Shown: positions 1 to 5,061 of the stretch, piece by piece
Layout of the letters: each line of letters opens with the position of its first letter
Numbering within the stretch: position 1 is the first letter of the stretch
NCBI GenBank assembly: GCA_029934265.1
Contig: JAOZMN010000244.1
Location: forward strand, 1-5,061
Direction of reading: 5' to 3'
DNA: 5,061 nt
Source of the DNA: Bacteroidales bacterium
GTDB taxonomy: Bacteria > Bacteroidota > Bacteroidia > Bacteroidales > JAADGE01
The notes under the pieces: model-generated
The model's database searches: none
The model's input: the letters and a program-made list of their open reading frames with translations, nothing else
Told to the model about the DNA's origin: nothing
Program-made: the position numbers and the translations under genes

Positions 1-271
1 CAAAGTTATTGCAAATCCGACTTTAGATATTAATGATGTTATTTCTGATAACGATAATATTTCATGCTATCCGAATCCTTCAAAAGGAGTATTTAATATT
101 TATAATGCTTCCGGAAAAAATATTAGTATTACAGATATTCTTGGTAAAGAAGTTTATTCAGAAAATATAAAATCAGATAATTTTCCGGTCAATTTGAAAA
201 ATAATCCAAAAGGAATTTATTTTGTAAATACAGGAAATAAAAATTCAAGTGTAAAAATTATTATTGAATAA
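1..271 (+). CDS. C-terminal end of a T9SS-exported protein (type A sorting domain), 5' partial
   Basis: The open frame begins at base 2 (codon 1 is cut by the window edge) and runs 89 codons to TAA at 269-271. The visible part is a Por-secretion-system C-terminal sorting domain: a YPNPSKG motif at residues 23-29, then FNIYN, a DILGKEV turn at residues 45-51, a KGIYFV strand at 70-75, and a final short strand ending KIIIE. This spacing is the family's usual pattern. Such domains direct proteins through the outer membrane by type IX secretion, where the domain is removed and the cargo is released or anchored on the cell surface. The functional part of the protein lies upstream of the window, so its activity cannot be stated. 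It is transcribed towards the minus-strand gene ending at 344 and appears to stop at the hairpin at 290-327. Confidence 0.88.
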   Translation, partial: KVIANPTLDINDVISDNDNISCYPNPSKGVFNIYNASGKNISITDILGKEVYSENIKSDNFPVNLKNNPKGIYFVNTGNKNSSVKIIIE

Positions 272-289
272 AAAGTTTAAAATATCCAT

Positions 290-327
290 AAAAAAAACGT
301 ATAAATTGAAATTTATACGTTTTTTTT
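290..327. terminator. Bidirectional intrinsic terminator between convergent genes
   Basis: This is a perfect inverted repeat with arms 290-306 and 311-327 around a 4-base loop. The core stem ACGTATAAAT is preceded by eight A's and its partner is followed by eight T's (320-327), so on either strand the hairpin is followed by a T run. It lies 18 bases after the stop of the sorting-domain gene and 16 bases after the stop of the UPF0047 gene on the other strand. The symmetry suits termination of both converging transcripts. The stem is AT-rich with only two G/C pairs, so it may be leaky. Confidence 0.8.
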
Positions 328-343
328 AATGAAATTTTTAAAT

Positions 344-760
344 CTACTCTCCAATTATTTTAACAAGGACTCTTTTTCTTCGTTTCCCGTCAAATTCGCC
401 GTAAAAAATTCGTTCCCAAGGACCAAAGTCAAGTTTTCCGTCTGTAATTGCCACCACTACCTCTCTTCCCATTATTGTACGTTTCAGATGTGCATCTGCA
501 TTGTCTTCATAGCCGTTGTGTTGATATTGAGAATATGGTTTTTCGGGTGCAAGTTTTTCCAACCATTTTTCATAATCGTTGTGCAAACCGGATTCGTCAT
601 CGTTTATAAATACACTTGCAGTTATGTGCATGGCATTTACGAGTACCATTCCTTCTTTAATACCGCTTTCCTGCAAACAGGTATCTATTTCGGGAGTTAT
701 ATTTATAAGTTGTCTGCGTTTTGTGGTGTCAAACCAAAGTTCTTTTCTGTACGATTTCAT
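344..760 (-). CDS. UPF0047 / YjbQ-family protein (secondary thiamine-phosphate synthase-like enzyme)
   Basis: The 138-residue protein spans the full usual length of the YjbQ (UPF0047) family. Visible family hallmarks are NAMHITASVFIND (residues 42-54, with H45), YQHN (H81), NADAHL (87-92, with H91), GPWERIF (113-119) and the C-terminal EFDGKRRKR (122-130). The three histidines are the likely metal or substrate site. Family members are compact cytosolic beta proteins; some complement thiamine-phosphate synthase mutants weakly, but the true physiological reaction is not settled. The GPWE form, against GTWQ in E. coli YjbQ, looks like a subfamily variant and not a loss. The ATG at 758-760 is supported by an in-frame stop five codons upstream (773-775). 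No Shine-Dalgarno is present. It starts 7 bases after the lipoprotein stop, so it is very probably translated from the same mRNA. Confidence 0.92.
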   Translation of the reverse strand: MKSYRKELWFDTTKRRQLINITPEIDTCLQESGIKEGMVLVNAMHITASVFINDDESGLHNDYEKWLEKLAPEKPYSQYQHNGYEDNADAHLKRTIMGREVVVAITDGKLDFGPWERIFYGEFDGKRRKRVLVKIIGE

Positions 761-767
761 GCTAATT

Positions 768-1199
768 TTATTTTATTCTTAAATCTATTTTGCCTCCTGT
801 TATTGTCCAGCAAGTGGAATCGCAATTTACAGACGATTTTTTTTCGATTTCGGTACCGTCTATTGCTATTATTGTATCAGTTCCGGCAATATATTTTGCG
901 GCTACCGAATATTTTTCATAAAAAACAACATCTTTTTCGATATAACTTTCTTTTGTCGTAAAAGTTTCTTTTACTTTCTTGTCTTCGTAATCGCCGAGAT
1001 ATATTGTGATTTCCGGTTCGGGATTTTCTTCATTTATTGTCAATGATATTTTCAGCGGTGCTTTATAAGGCTCTTGTGTGTTGCAATCGGAATAATCCGG
1101 ATAATCACAAGGGTCTTCGTCTTCTGATAAATCATACCAATCGCAAGAACTTACAAATAATATAAGTAATATATATAGAATTTTTTTATTTAACATCAT
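768..1199 (-). CDS. Small putative lipoprotein of unknown function, possibly surface-exposed
   Basis: The 143-residue protein has a classic lipoprotein signal: KK at 5-6, a hydrophobic stretch at 7-15, and a lipobox VSSC ending at C19. After the lipidated cysteine comes an acidic, aromatic segment (DWYDLSEDED, residues 20-29). Serine followed by acidic residues near the cysteine resembles the lipoprotein export signals that send Bacteroidota lipoproteins to the cell surface, though here the run starts six residues after C19, slightly late. C31 and C39, and C126 and C130, could form disulfides. The remainder is probably beta-rich and ends with GGKIDLRIK. I recognise no family. Two ATGs in tandem (1199 and 1196) are possible starts; either keeps the signal peptide. 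It sits between the 300-residue membrane protein (72-base gap) and the UPF0047 gene (7-base gap), probably in one transcription unit. Confidence 0.8.
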   Translation of the reverse strand: MMLNKKILYILLILFVSSCDWYDLSEDEDPCDYPDYSDCNTQEPYKAPLKISLTINEENPEPEITIYLGDYEDKKVKETFTTKESYIEKDVVFYEKYSVAAKYIAGTDTIIAIDGTEIEKKSSVNCDSTCWTITGGKIDLRIK

Positions 1200-1221
1200 A
1201 GCACGAGAATGTTTAGCACGA
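1199..1221. repeat. Direct repeat of TAGCACGA at the lipoprotein start
   Basis: TAGCACGA occurs at 1199-1206 and again at 1214-1221, a 15-base period, so the same face is about one and a half helical turns apart. On the coding (minus) strand it reads TCGTGCTA twice, and the proximal copy overlaps the A of the ATG at 1199. It is noticeably richer in G and C than the surrounding spacer. It could be a protein-binding site, a translational control element or part of a dispersed repeat; the sequence alone does not decide. Confidence 0.45.
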
Positions 1222-1271
1222 TAAGACTTTGGTAAAAGCCTGAATTTAAAATATTTGTTTATCTTTAAGTA

Positions 1272-2174
1272 CTATTCCGCCTGTTTGCTCGACCCAACAA
1301 TAAAAGTCTTACCTTTTTTTATTTTTTTATGTACGGCATTTCCATATATACTTCGTATTCCTGCTTTTTTAGCTTTATCTTTATCGTTTATAAATTCGGT
1401 AAAAATTTTAAGATTTTCGTAATATTTTTTTTTCGATACGGAATAAATTTCTTCTTCTTTTCTTTTATAAATATAAGGTAATCCGTTTTCATCGTAAATA
1501 TCTAATTTTATACCCTCATTTTGAGGTACAAGTTCACTGAATATTCGATACGGCAAAACTAAATTATGTTTATTGTTTTCACTTATTTCGCTATATTCAA
1601 AATTCATAACCATTGCATCAAAATAAATATCTTTACCTTTAATATTGATTATTTTGCCGGTTTCTTGAAATTTATTAGTTTCGGAATCGAAATATTTTAT
1701 GTTCAATTTACTCTCTTTTGTCAGAATATTATATTCCTCTACGGTAATTTCCGCAACAGGATAACTGCTGTCAAGTTGTTTGAGTACAGTTTTGAGTTCT
1801 TTTATTTTGGTCTGATTACTTACAAATTCTTCTATTGTGCTTAAGCCTGAAGAAAGACCTGTTATTAAAAACATGAAAATTATAACTATAAGTATTACAG
1901 GTGCTTGGCTAATTATTTTTGAAGCATTTTTTACCAATACTTTCCCTATAAGATATATTTTTTCGATACCGGAAAGATTTGCATTTCCGTATGCTGCTTT
2001 TTTGTGCAGACTGCGAACTCGAAGTATATCTATTACAGGAAAAAACATATACATCAAAAAAACGGAAAGTAATATCCAAAAACCTGTTTTGGTTGCGAAC
2101 AGGTATAATACGATGTCGGCAACCGGTTTTATAAACCAATTGACTTTATTTACAATTTCCAATGCTTCATTCAT
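1272..2174 (-). CDS. Membrane protein of unknown function with two transmembrane segments and a long soluble C-terminal domain
   Basis: I do not recognise this 300-residue protein. An amphipathic or hydrophobic N-terminus (about 13-28) is followed by a strong membrane segment at about 31-51 (FWILLSVFLMYMFFPVIDIL), a basic loop (52-90, many K and R), and a second strong segment at about 92-111. The basic loop suggests it is cytoplasmic, which would place the region from 112 onward in the periplasm. That region begins with a short helical stretch (113-134, possible coiled coil), continues with a probable beta-rich domain (138-220), and ends in a lysine-rich tail (about 242-300). There is no signal peptidase site and no recognisable catalytic motif. 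The ATG at 2172-2174 is the first in frame. It lies 94 bases after the RelA/SpoT homologue and 72 bases before the lipoprotein, both on the same strand, so shared transcription is possible. Confidence 0.8.
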   Translation of the reverse strand: MNEALEIVNKVNWFIKPVADIVLYLFATKTGFWILLSVFLMYMFFPVIDILRVRSLHKKAAYGNANLSGIEKIYLIGKVLVKNASKIISQAPVILIVIIFMFLITGLSSGLSTIEEFVSNQTKIKELKTVLKQLDSSYPVAEITVEEYNILTKESKLNIKYFDSETNKFQETGKIINIKGKDIYFDAMVMNFEYSEISENNKHNLVLPYRIFSELVPQNEGIKLDIYDENGLPYIYKRKEEEIYSVSKKKYYENLKIFTEFINDKDKAKKAGIRSIYGNAVHKKIKKGKTFIVGSSKQAE

Positions 2175-2178
2175 ATCG

Positions 2179-2186
2179 CAAATGTA
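2179..2186 (-). promoter_or_regulatory. Candidate Bacteroidota -7 box before the membrane-protein gene
   Basis: On the minus strand 2186-2179 reads TACATTTG, an exact match to the TAnnTTTG -7 element. No TTG element lies at the usual 17-23 bases upstream. The box ends only four bases before the ATG at 2174, so a transcript from it would start at or next to the start codon and be essentially leaderless. It may equally be a chance match in AT-rich DNA. Confidence 0.3.
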
Positions 2187-2197
2187 ATAAATATTTT

Positions 2198-2260
2198 TTT
2201 AATGATATAATTTAATGGTACAATGATATAATGGTTTAATGAAAATATTATATCATTAAA
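2198..2260. repeat. Short direct and inverted repeats in the spacer between the RelA/SpoT homologue and the membrane protein
   Basis: A 14-base arm at 2198-2211 (TTTAATGATATAAT) is perfectly complementary to 2247-2260. An internal copy of its last 11 bases (AATGATATAAT, at 2222-2232) can pair with 2247-2257 instead, so two alternative hairpins compete for the same 3' arm. TTTAATG itself occurs three times (2198, 2211, 2235). On the minus strand the hairpin is followed by an A run and not a T run, so it does not look like an intrinsic terminator for the RelA/SpoT homologue. It may stabilise an mRNA end or be a decayed AT-rich minisatellite. Confidence 0.6.
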
Positions 2261-2268
2261 TCATTCAT

Positions 2269-4482
2269 TCAATTTCTCGTAACTTTAACTATTTCTTTAA
2301 TATTTTTAATTCTTTTGATTAATCCGGCTATTCCTGCTTTGTTTCTTACAAGTAAAACTATTTCGCCTTTAAAAATATTTCCCGATACCGAAAAACTTAA
2401 ATTTGTCATATTAATTTTCATTTCGGAAGAAATTATTTGTGAAATTTCGGATATTAGACCGTGCCTGTCAGCTCCTTCAAAGTGTACTTTGACAGGAAAT
2501 AAAGTGTCCGAATCTCCTTCCCATTTAACTACTGCGGTTCTTTTACCGTTGCCGGCATTGGCTTCGCTTGCAATATCGCATTTTTTTTTGTGTATTTCCG
2601 GCTGGTCTTTTGAATTAAAATATATTATTGCATTATCGCCGGGAATAGGATTGCAACAAGTTGAAAATATGAAATTTTCATGCTCTCTGACAGGAAACGG
2701 CAGTTTATGATTGAAATTATGAATACCTGTATTTTCTTGTTTTTTATTATTTTGATTTAATAAAGATATATTTCCCGGGATTAGATTCAAGATTTGTCCG
2801 AAAAAAGCCGGTGGCTTCAAAAGTGCTTTAATTTCATCAGTTGTTATTTCATTTTTTTGAATTTCCAGATAAAGTTTATTTTTTGTATCACAATTAAATT
2901 TTTTGTACATTATTGAATACAAATTATCGGGAATCTCATATCCGAATAAAATTTCACTTAATTTTAATTTTCCTTCTTCAATAAATTCTTGTTCTATCTT
3001 ATTGAAATATTTTCGTAAATAAGTTCGTGCCTTTCCTGTTTTTGAGCTGTCATACCATTCTTTTTCCAGCAGAGGTGTTTCGGATTTGAAAATTTTTATA
3101 AAATCGCCGAAATTTAATACATAATTATAATCTACCACATTTTTATCTCCATTTATGGTTGCATATTTGAAATTCAAGCCGAGTTCTGAATGCAAATGAA
3201 ATGCAAAATCGAGAACCGTTGAGCCGGCAGGCAATTTTACGGCTTCTCCGCTGTCCGTAAAAACTTGTATTTGATTACCGGTCTGATAGAATTTCTCAAA
3301 AATATATTCTTCGGTCAGCTCATCTCCTTCTAATTTAATTTCCTGCCCAAGCGAGCGTATCCATTTATCAATTTCTTTAATATGATTATTTTCGTGATTT
3401 TTAGCATATCCTCGCAAGGCAATTTGGTTCATTCTTTCCGTAAGTATCTGGACTTCTACCCATCTGCCTTTTATTATTACATCGTTTATCAAGCCTTCAA
3501 AACCGTTAGATTTCGGAGTAGAAATATAATCTTGCAAATTATTTTCTCTGACTTTAAACAGGTCGGTAATAAGTGCATATAATAAATAGCACTGTTGTTT
3601 TTCGGGTAAATCTCCTTGTGCTTCAAATGTAATTCTAAGCGAAACATAACTATCTACTTCATCGAAAGTAATATTTTTCTTGGTAGTAATTCTCCAAACT
3701 TCGTACAAGGATTTTTTTACCGGTTTTATGTTGAATTTATAACCATGTTCTTTCAATGCTTCCGAAATTGGCGTATAAATTAACGATGTACGACTTTTTC
3801 TTGTTTTTTTCGACAGAAGCATTTGTTTTTCTATCATTTTGTACTCGGTCGGGTGCCGATACATAAAACTTAAATCTTGCAATTCGTTTTTTATGTCGTG
3901 AAGTCCGAGCAAGGCAGCGATAGGAGCGTAAACGTGCAGAGCTTCCGCCGTTTTAATCATTTGGCTGTTTTCGTATATTCCCGCCATAGTTCGCAAATTA
4001 TGAAGTCGGTCGGCAATTTTAAGATAGGCAATTCGCTTATCTACACTCATTTTGAGTATAAATTCTTTGAAATTTTCAGCTTGTTCGGACAATCTGCTTT
4101 TTTCGGATACTTTTTTGATTTTTGTTACTCCGTCCACTACTCTTGCGGTTTCTTTATCAAAAAGATTCTCTATATCTTCAATAGTAACTTCGGTATCTTC
4201 TACAACATCGTGCAACAAAGCGGCAGTCGCCATTGACGAACCGAAACCCATTTCGGTTACAATGATTTTAGCCACCGCTACAGGGTGAACAATGAAAGGC
4301 AATTTAAGTCCGGTTTTTCGATACTGACCGTTATGTTTTTCACGTGCAAAGTTAAATGCTTTTCGCACTTTTGTTTCCGATTCCTTTTTTTGAAGTCGTT
4401 TGCCGGATAGAATTAAATCTTCAAATTTTTTTAAAACAACGACTTGTTTTTCTGCTTCCGTAATTTGTTTTTCTGCTTCCAT
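2269..4482 (-). CDS. spoT: RelA/SpoT-family (p)ppGpp hydrolase with a degenerate synthetase domain
   Basis: This 737-residue protein has the complete long-RSH layout: HD hydrolase (about 40-200), synthetase-like domain (240-375), TGS (402-465), helical domain (475-560), CC/zinc-finger region (600-640, C609 C610, H631, C635) and ACT (660-737). The Mn-dependent hydrolase site is intact: R55, H66, H91-D92, E95-D96, and D158 and N162 in KIADRLHNLRT. The synthetase is not. Aligned to Rel of Streptococcus equisimilis, R241 is V255, S247 is E261, D264 is S278, H312 is I332 and R327 is L347; K243 and E323 remain (K257, E343). It is therefore predicted to degrade (p)ppGpp in the cytosol without making it, the TGS and ACT regions receiving ribosome or metabolic signals. 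The symbol is given on this hydrolase role; orthology to enterobacterial SpoT is not claimed. The N-terminus has a tandem seven-residue repeat. There is no Shine-Dalgarno before the ATG at 4480-4482. Confidence 0.95.
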   Translation of the reverse strand: MEAEKQITEAEKQVVVLKKFEDLILSGKRLQKKESETKVRKAFNFAREKHNGQYRKTGLKLPFIVHPVAVAKIIVTEMGFGSSMATAALLHDVVEDTEVTIEDIENLFDKETARVVDGVTKIKKVSEKSRLSEQAENFKEFILKMSVDKRIAYLKIADRLHNLRTMAGIYENSQMIKTAEALHVYAPIAALLGLHDIKNELQDLSFMYRHPTEYKMIEKQMLLSKKTRKSRTSLIYTPISEALKEHGYKFNIKPVKKSLYEVWRITTKKNITFDEVDSYVSLRITFEAQGDLPEKQQCYLLYALITDLFKVRENNLQDYISTPKSNGFEGLINDVIIKGRWVEVQILTERMNQIALRGYAKNHENNHIKEIDKWIRSLGQEIKLEGDELTEEYIFEKFYQTGNQIQVFTDSGEAVKLPAGSTVLDFAFHLHSELGLNFKYATINGDKNVVDYNYVLNFGDFIKIFKSETPLLEKEWYDSSKTGKARTYLRKYFNKIEQEFIEEGKLKLSEILFGYEIPDNLYSIMYKKFNCDTKNKLYLEIQKNEITTDEIKALLKPPAFFGQILNLIPGNISLLNQNNKKQENTGIHNFNHKLPFPVREHENFIFSTCCNPIPGDNAIIYFNSKDQPEIHKKKCDIASEANAGNGKRTAVVKWEGDSDTLFPVKVHFEGADRHGLISEISQIISSEMKINMTNLSFSVSGNIFKGEIVLLVRNKAGIAGLIKRIKNIKEIVKVTRN
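4444..4480 (-). repeat. In-frame tandem duplication at the RSH N-terminus
   Basis: The 16-base string TTGTTTTTCTGCTTCC occurs at 4444-4459 and 4465-4480, a period of 21 bases or exactly seven codons. It encodes EAEKQIT followed by EAEKQVV (residues 2-15). The identical DNA implies a recent duplication by slippage. It lengthens a charged helical N-terminal extension ahead of the HD domain, and the exact heptad period would suit a coiled-coil turn. Confidence 0.7.
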
Positions 4483-4772
4483 TTATTCTTTATTTTAATA
4501 AGTATTCCCTTGAAAATCAATAAAACATACGATTTTACACCCAAAGTTTTTTATAATAGTATTGTTATTAAACTTTTACAAATACGACTTTGTTCAATTA
4601 AATAAGCCGAATATCTTATTGTGCAAAAAGATGGAAAGTATATACGAATACTTTTAATATTTTGTTTCAATTATTTTCGGAAAAACTTCAAAAATACAAT
4701 TTAATTTTATTTATTATTTGTTTTCTCCGATTTTTTTTACATTTTTGTTAATTCCTAACTTTAATATTTATA
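4483..4772. other. Divergent AT-rich intergenic region
   Basis: These 290 bases separate the divergent RSH and outer-membrane-protein genes and hold no convincing coding frame. They contain small inverted repeats: 4543-4549 with 4570-4576, 4601-4606 with 4615-4620 (AATAAG/CTTATT), and 4635-4641 with 4648-4654 (AAAGTAT/ATACTTT). On the minus strand 4696-4689 reads TATTTTTG, a full match to TAnnTTTG, but it lacks a spaced TTG and would give the RSH gene a leader of about 200 bases. I see no recognisable riboswitch or small RNA. Confidence 0.6.
4717..4747 (+). promoter_or_regulatory. Candidate Bacteroidota promoter for the outer-membrane-protein gene
   Basis: TTTG at 4717-4720 is followed after 17 bases by TACATTTT at 4738-4745 (running on to TTTTTG at 4747). 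This approximates the TTTG-N17-23-TAnnTTTG consensus, with the final G displaced by two bases. A start near 4752 would give a leader of about 20 AT-rich bases before the ATG at 4773. A second weaker match, TAACTTTA at 4756-4763, has no spaced upstream element. Confidence 0.4.
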
Positions 4773-5061
4773 ATGAAAAATTTCAAAAAAATATTTTTCA
4801 CAACCATTGCTGTTATATTTCTTTATTTTTCGAGTCTTGCTCAAAATAAAAAATATAAATATGTTGCAAATGCCGGAGTCGGTTTAAGTCTTGCAAATGT
4901 GGTGGTGAAATTATTTGAATATGACCCTACTGCAATTACCGAAGCATATTCAATTCCTGCTTTTCAGACTTCATTTGATTACGGAATACTTAATTGGTTG
5001 AGTGTCGGAGTTGCAGGTTCTTATCAAAAAATGGGACTTGATGTCAGTTATCAGGACGAAA
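4773..5061 (+). CDS. N-terminal part of a probable outer-membrane beta-barrel protein, 3' partial
   Basis: The frame opens with ATG at 4773-4775 and stays open for 96 codons to the window end. The N-terminus is a typical Sec signal peptide: basic MKNFKK, a hydrophobic core (residues 7-19), and a probable signal peptidase I site after SLA (residues 21-23), leaving Q24 as the first mature residue. The mature part begins with KYVANAGVGLSLANVVVKLFEY and later has FDYGILNWLSVGVAGSYQKMGLDVSYQ (68-94). Alternating hydrophobic and polar residues with glycine and aromatic ends resemble transmembrane strands of a small outer-membrane barrel of the kind common in Bacteroidota. No family-specific motif is visible and most of the protein lies beyond the window, so no transport or binding role is assigned. 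It is divergent from the RSH gene and has its own candidate promoter at 4717-4747. Confidence 0.8.
   Translation, partial: MKNFKKIFFTTIAVIFLYFSSLAQNKKYKYVANAGVGLSLANVVVKLFEYDPTAITEAYSIPAFQTSFDYGILNWLSVGVAGSYQKMGLDVSYQDE

Noticed and set aside
344..760. GPWE in place of GTWQ in the UPF0047 protein as an active-site loss
   Set aside because: The histidines and the DGKRRKR end are intact and the change looks like a subfamily variant, not decay.
329..961. A 210-codon open frame on the plus strand
   Set aside because: It lies antisense to the well-supported UPF0047 gene and the lipoprotein, its product is rich in F, C and Y as expected from AT-rich antisense reading, and it opens inside the terminator.
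1566..2187. Two plus-strand open frames antisense to the membrane-protein gene, and a minus-strand frame at 1909-2139 inside it
   Set aside because: Composition and position mark them as shadows of the 300-codon minus-strand gene, which has a coherent membrane topology.
2198..2260. CRISPR-like array or intrinsic terminator
   Set aside because: Repeats are only 7-14 bases with no unique spacers of constant length, and the hairpin is followed by A's, not T's, in the direction of the RSH transcript.
3877..4288. Overlapping plus-strand open frames antisense to the RSH hydrolase domain
   Set aside because: The minus strand encodes the conserved HD-domain motifs here, so the plus-strand frames are incidental.
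2269..4482. RSH synthetase loss explained by a frameshift or sequencing error
   Set aside because: The frame is continuous, conserved blocks (PKSNGF, WVEVQI) flank the changed residues, and downstream TGS, CC and ACT domains are intact, so the changes are point substitutions.
4601..4620. Inverted repeat AATAAG/CTTATT as an operator
   Set aside because: A 6-bp arm with an 8-base loop is expected by chance in DNA this AT-rich.

Overview
The window looks like a chromosomal piece of an AT-rich member of the Bacteroidota. Three things point there. The first gene ends in a type IX secretion (T9SS) sorting domain, a system confined to that phylum and close relatives. No gene start has a Shine-Dalgarno sequence, and upstream regions are AT-rich. 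Several upstream regions also carry a TAnnTTTG-like -7 box, the phylum's promoter signature. No mobile element, CRISPR array, tRNA or rRNA was seen.

Layout. Bases 1-271 (+) are the 3' end of a T9SS-exported protein. A strong A/T-flanked hairpin at 290-327 separates it from a convergent minus-strand group. Read in transcription order, that group is: a 737-residue RelA/SpoT homologue (4482-2269), a 94-base repeat-rich spacer, a 300-residue membrane protein of unknown function (2174-1272), a small lipoprotein (1199-768), and 7 bases later a UPF0047/YjbQ-family protein (760-344). The last two are almost certainly co-transcribed, and the membrane protein may belong to the same transcript. A 290-base divergent intergenic region (4483-4772) separates the RelA/SpoT homologue from a plus-strand gene (4773 onward) that encodes a signal peptide and the start of a probable outer-membrane protein, cut by the window end.

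Function. The clearest biology is in the RelA/SpoT homologue. Its (p)ppGpp hydrolase (HD) site is complete, but its synthetase domain has lost several catalytic residues, so it is predicted to degrade the alarmone and not make it. The other genes are envelope proteins (sorting-domain protein, inner-membrane protein, lipoprotein, outer-membrane protein) plus a housekeeping YjbQ-type enzyme; nothing in the sequence ties them into one pathway. I see no convincing new defence or mobile system. The most interesting items are the degenerate synthetase, the unknown membrane protein and lipoprotein pair, and two unexplained intergenic repeat patterns.
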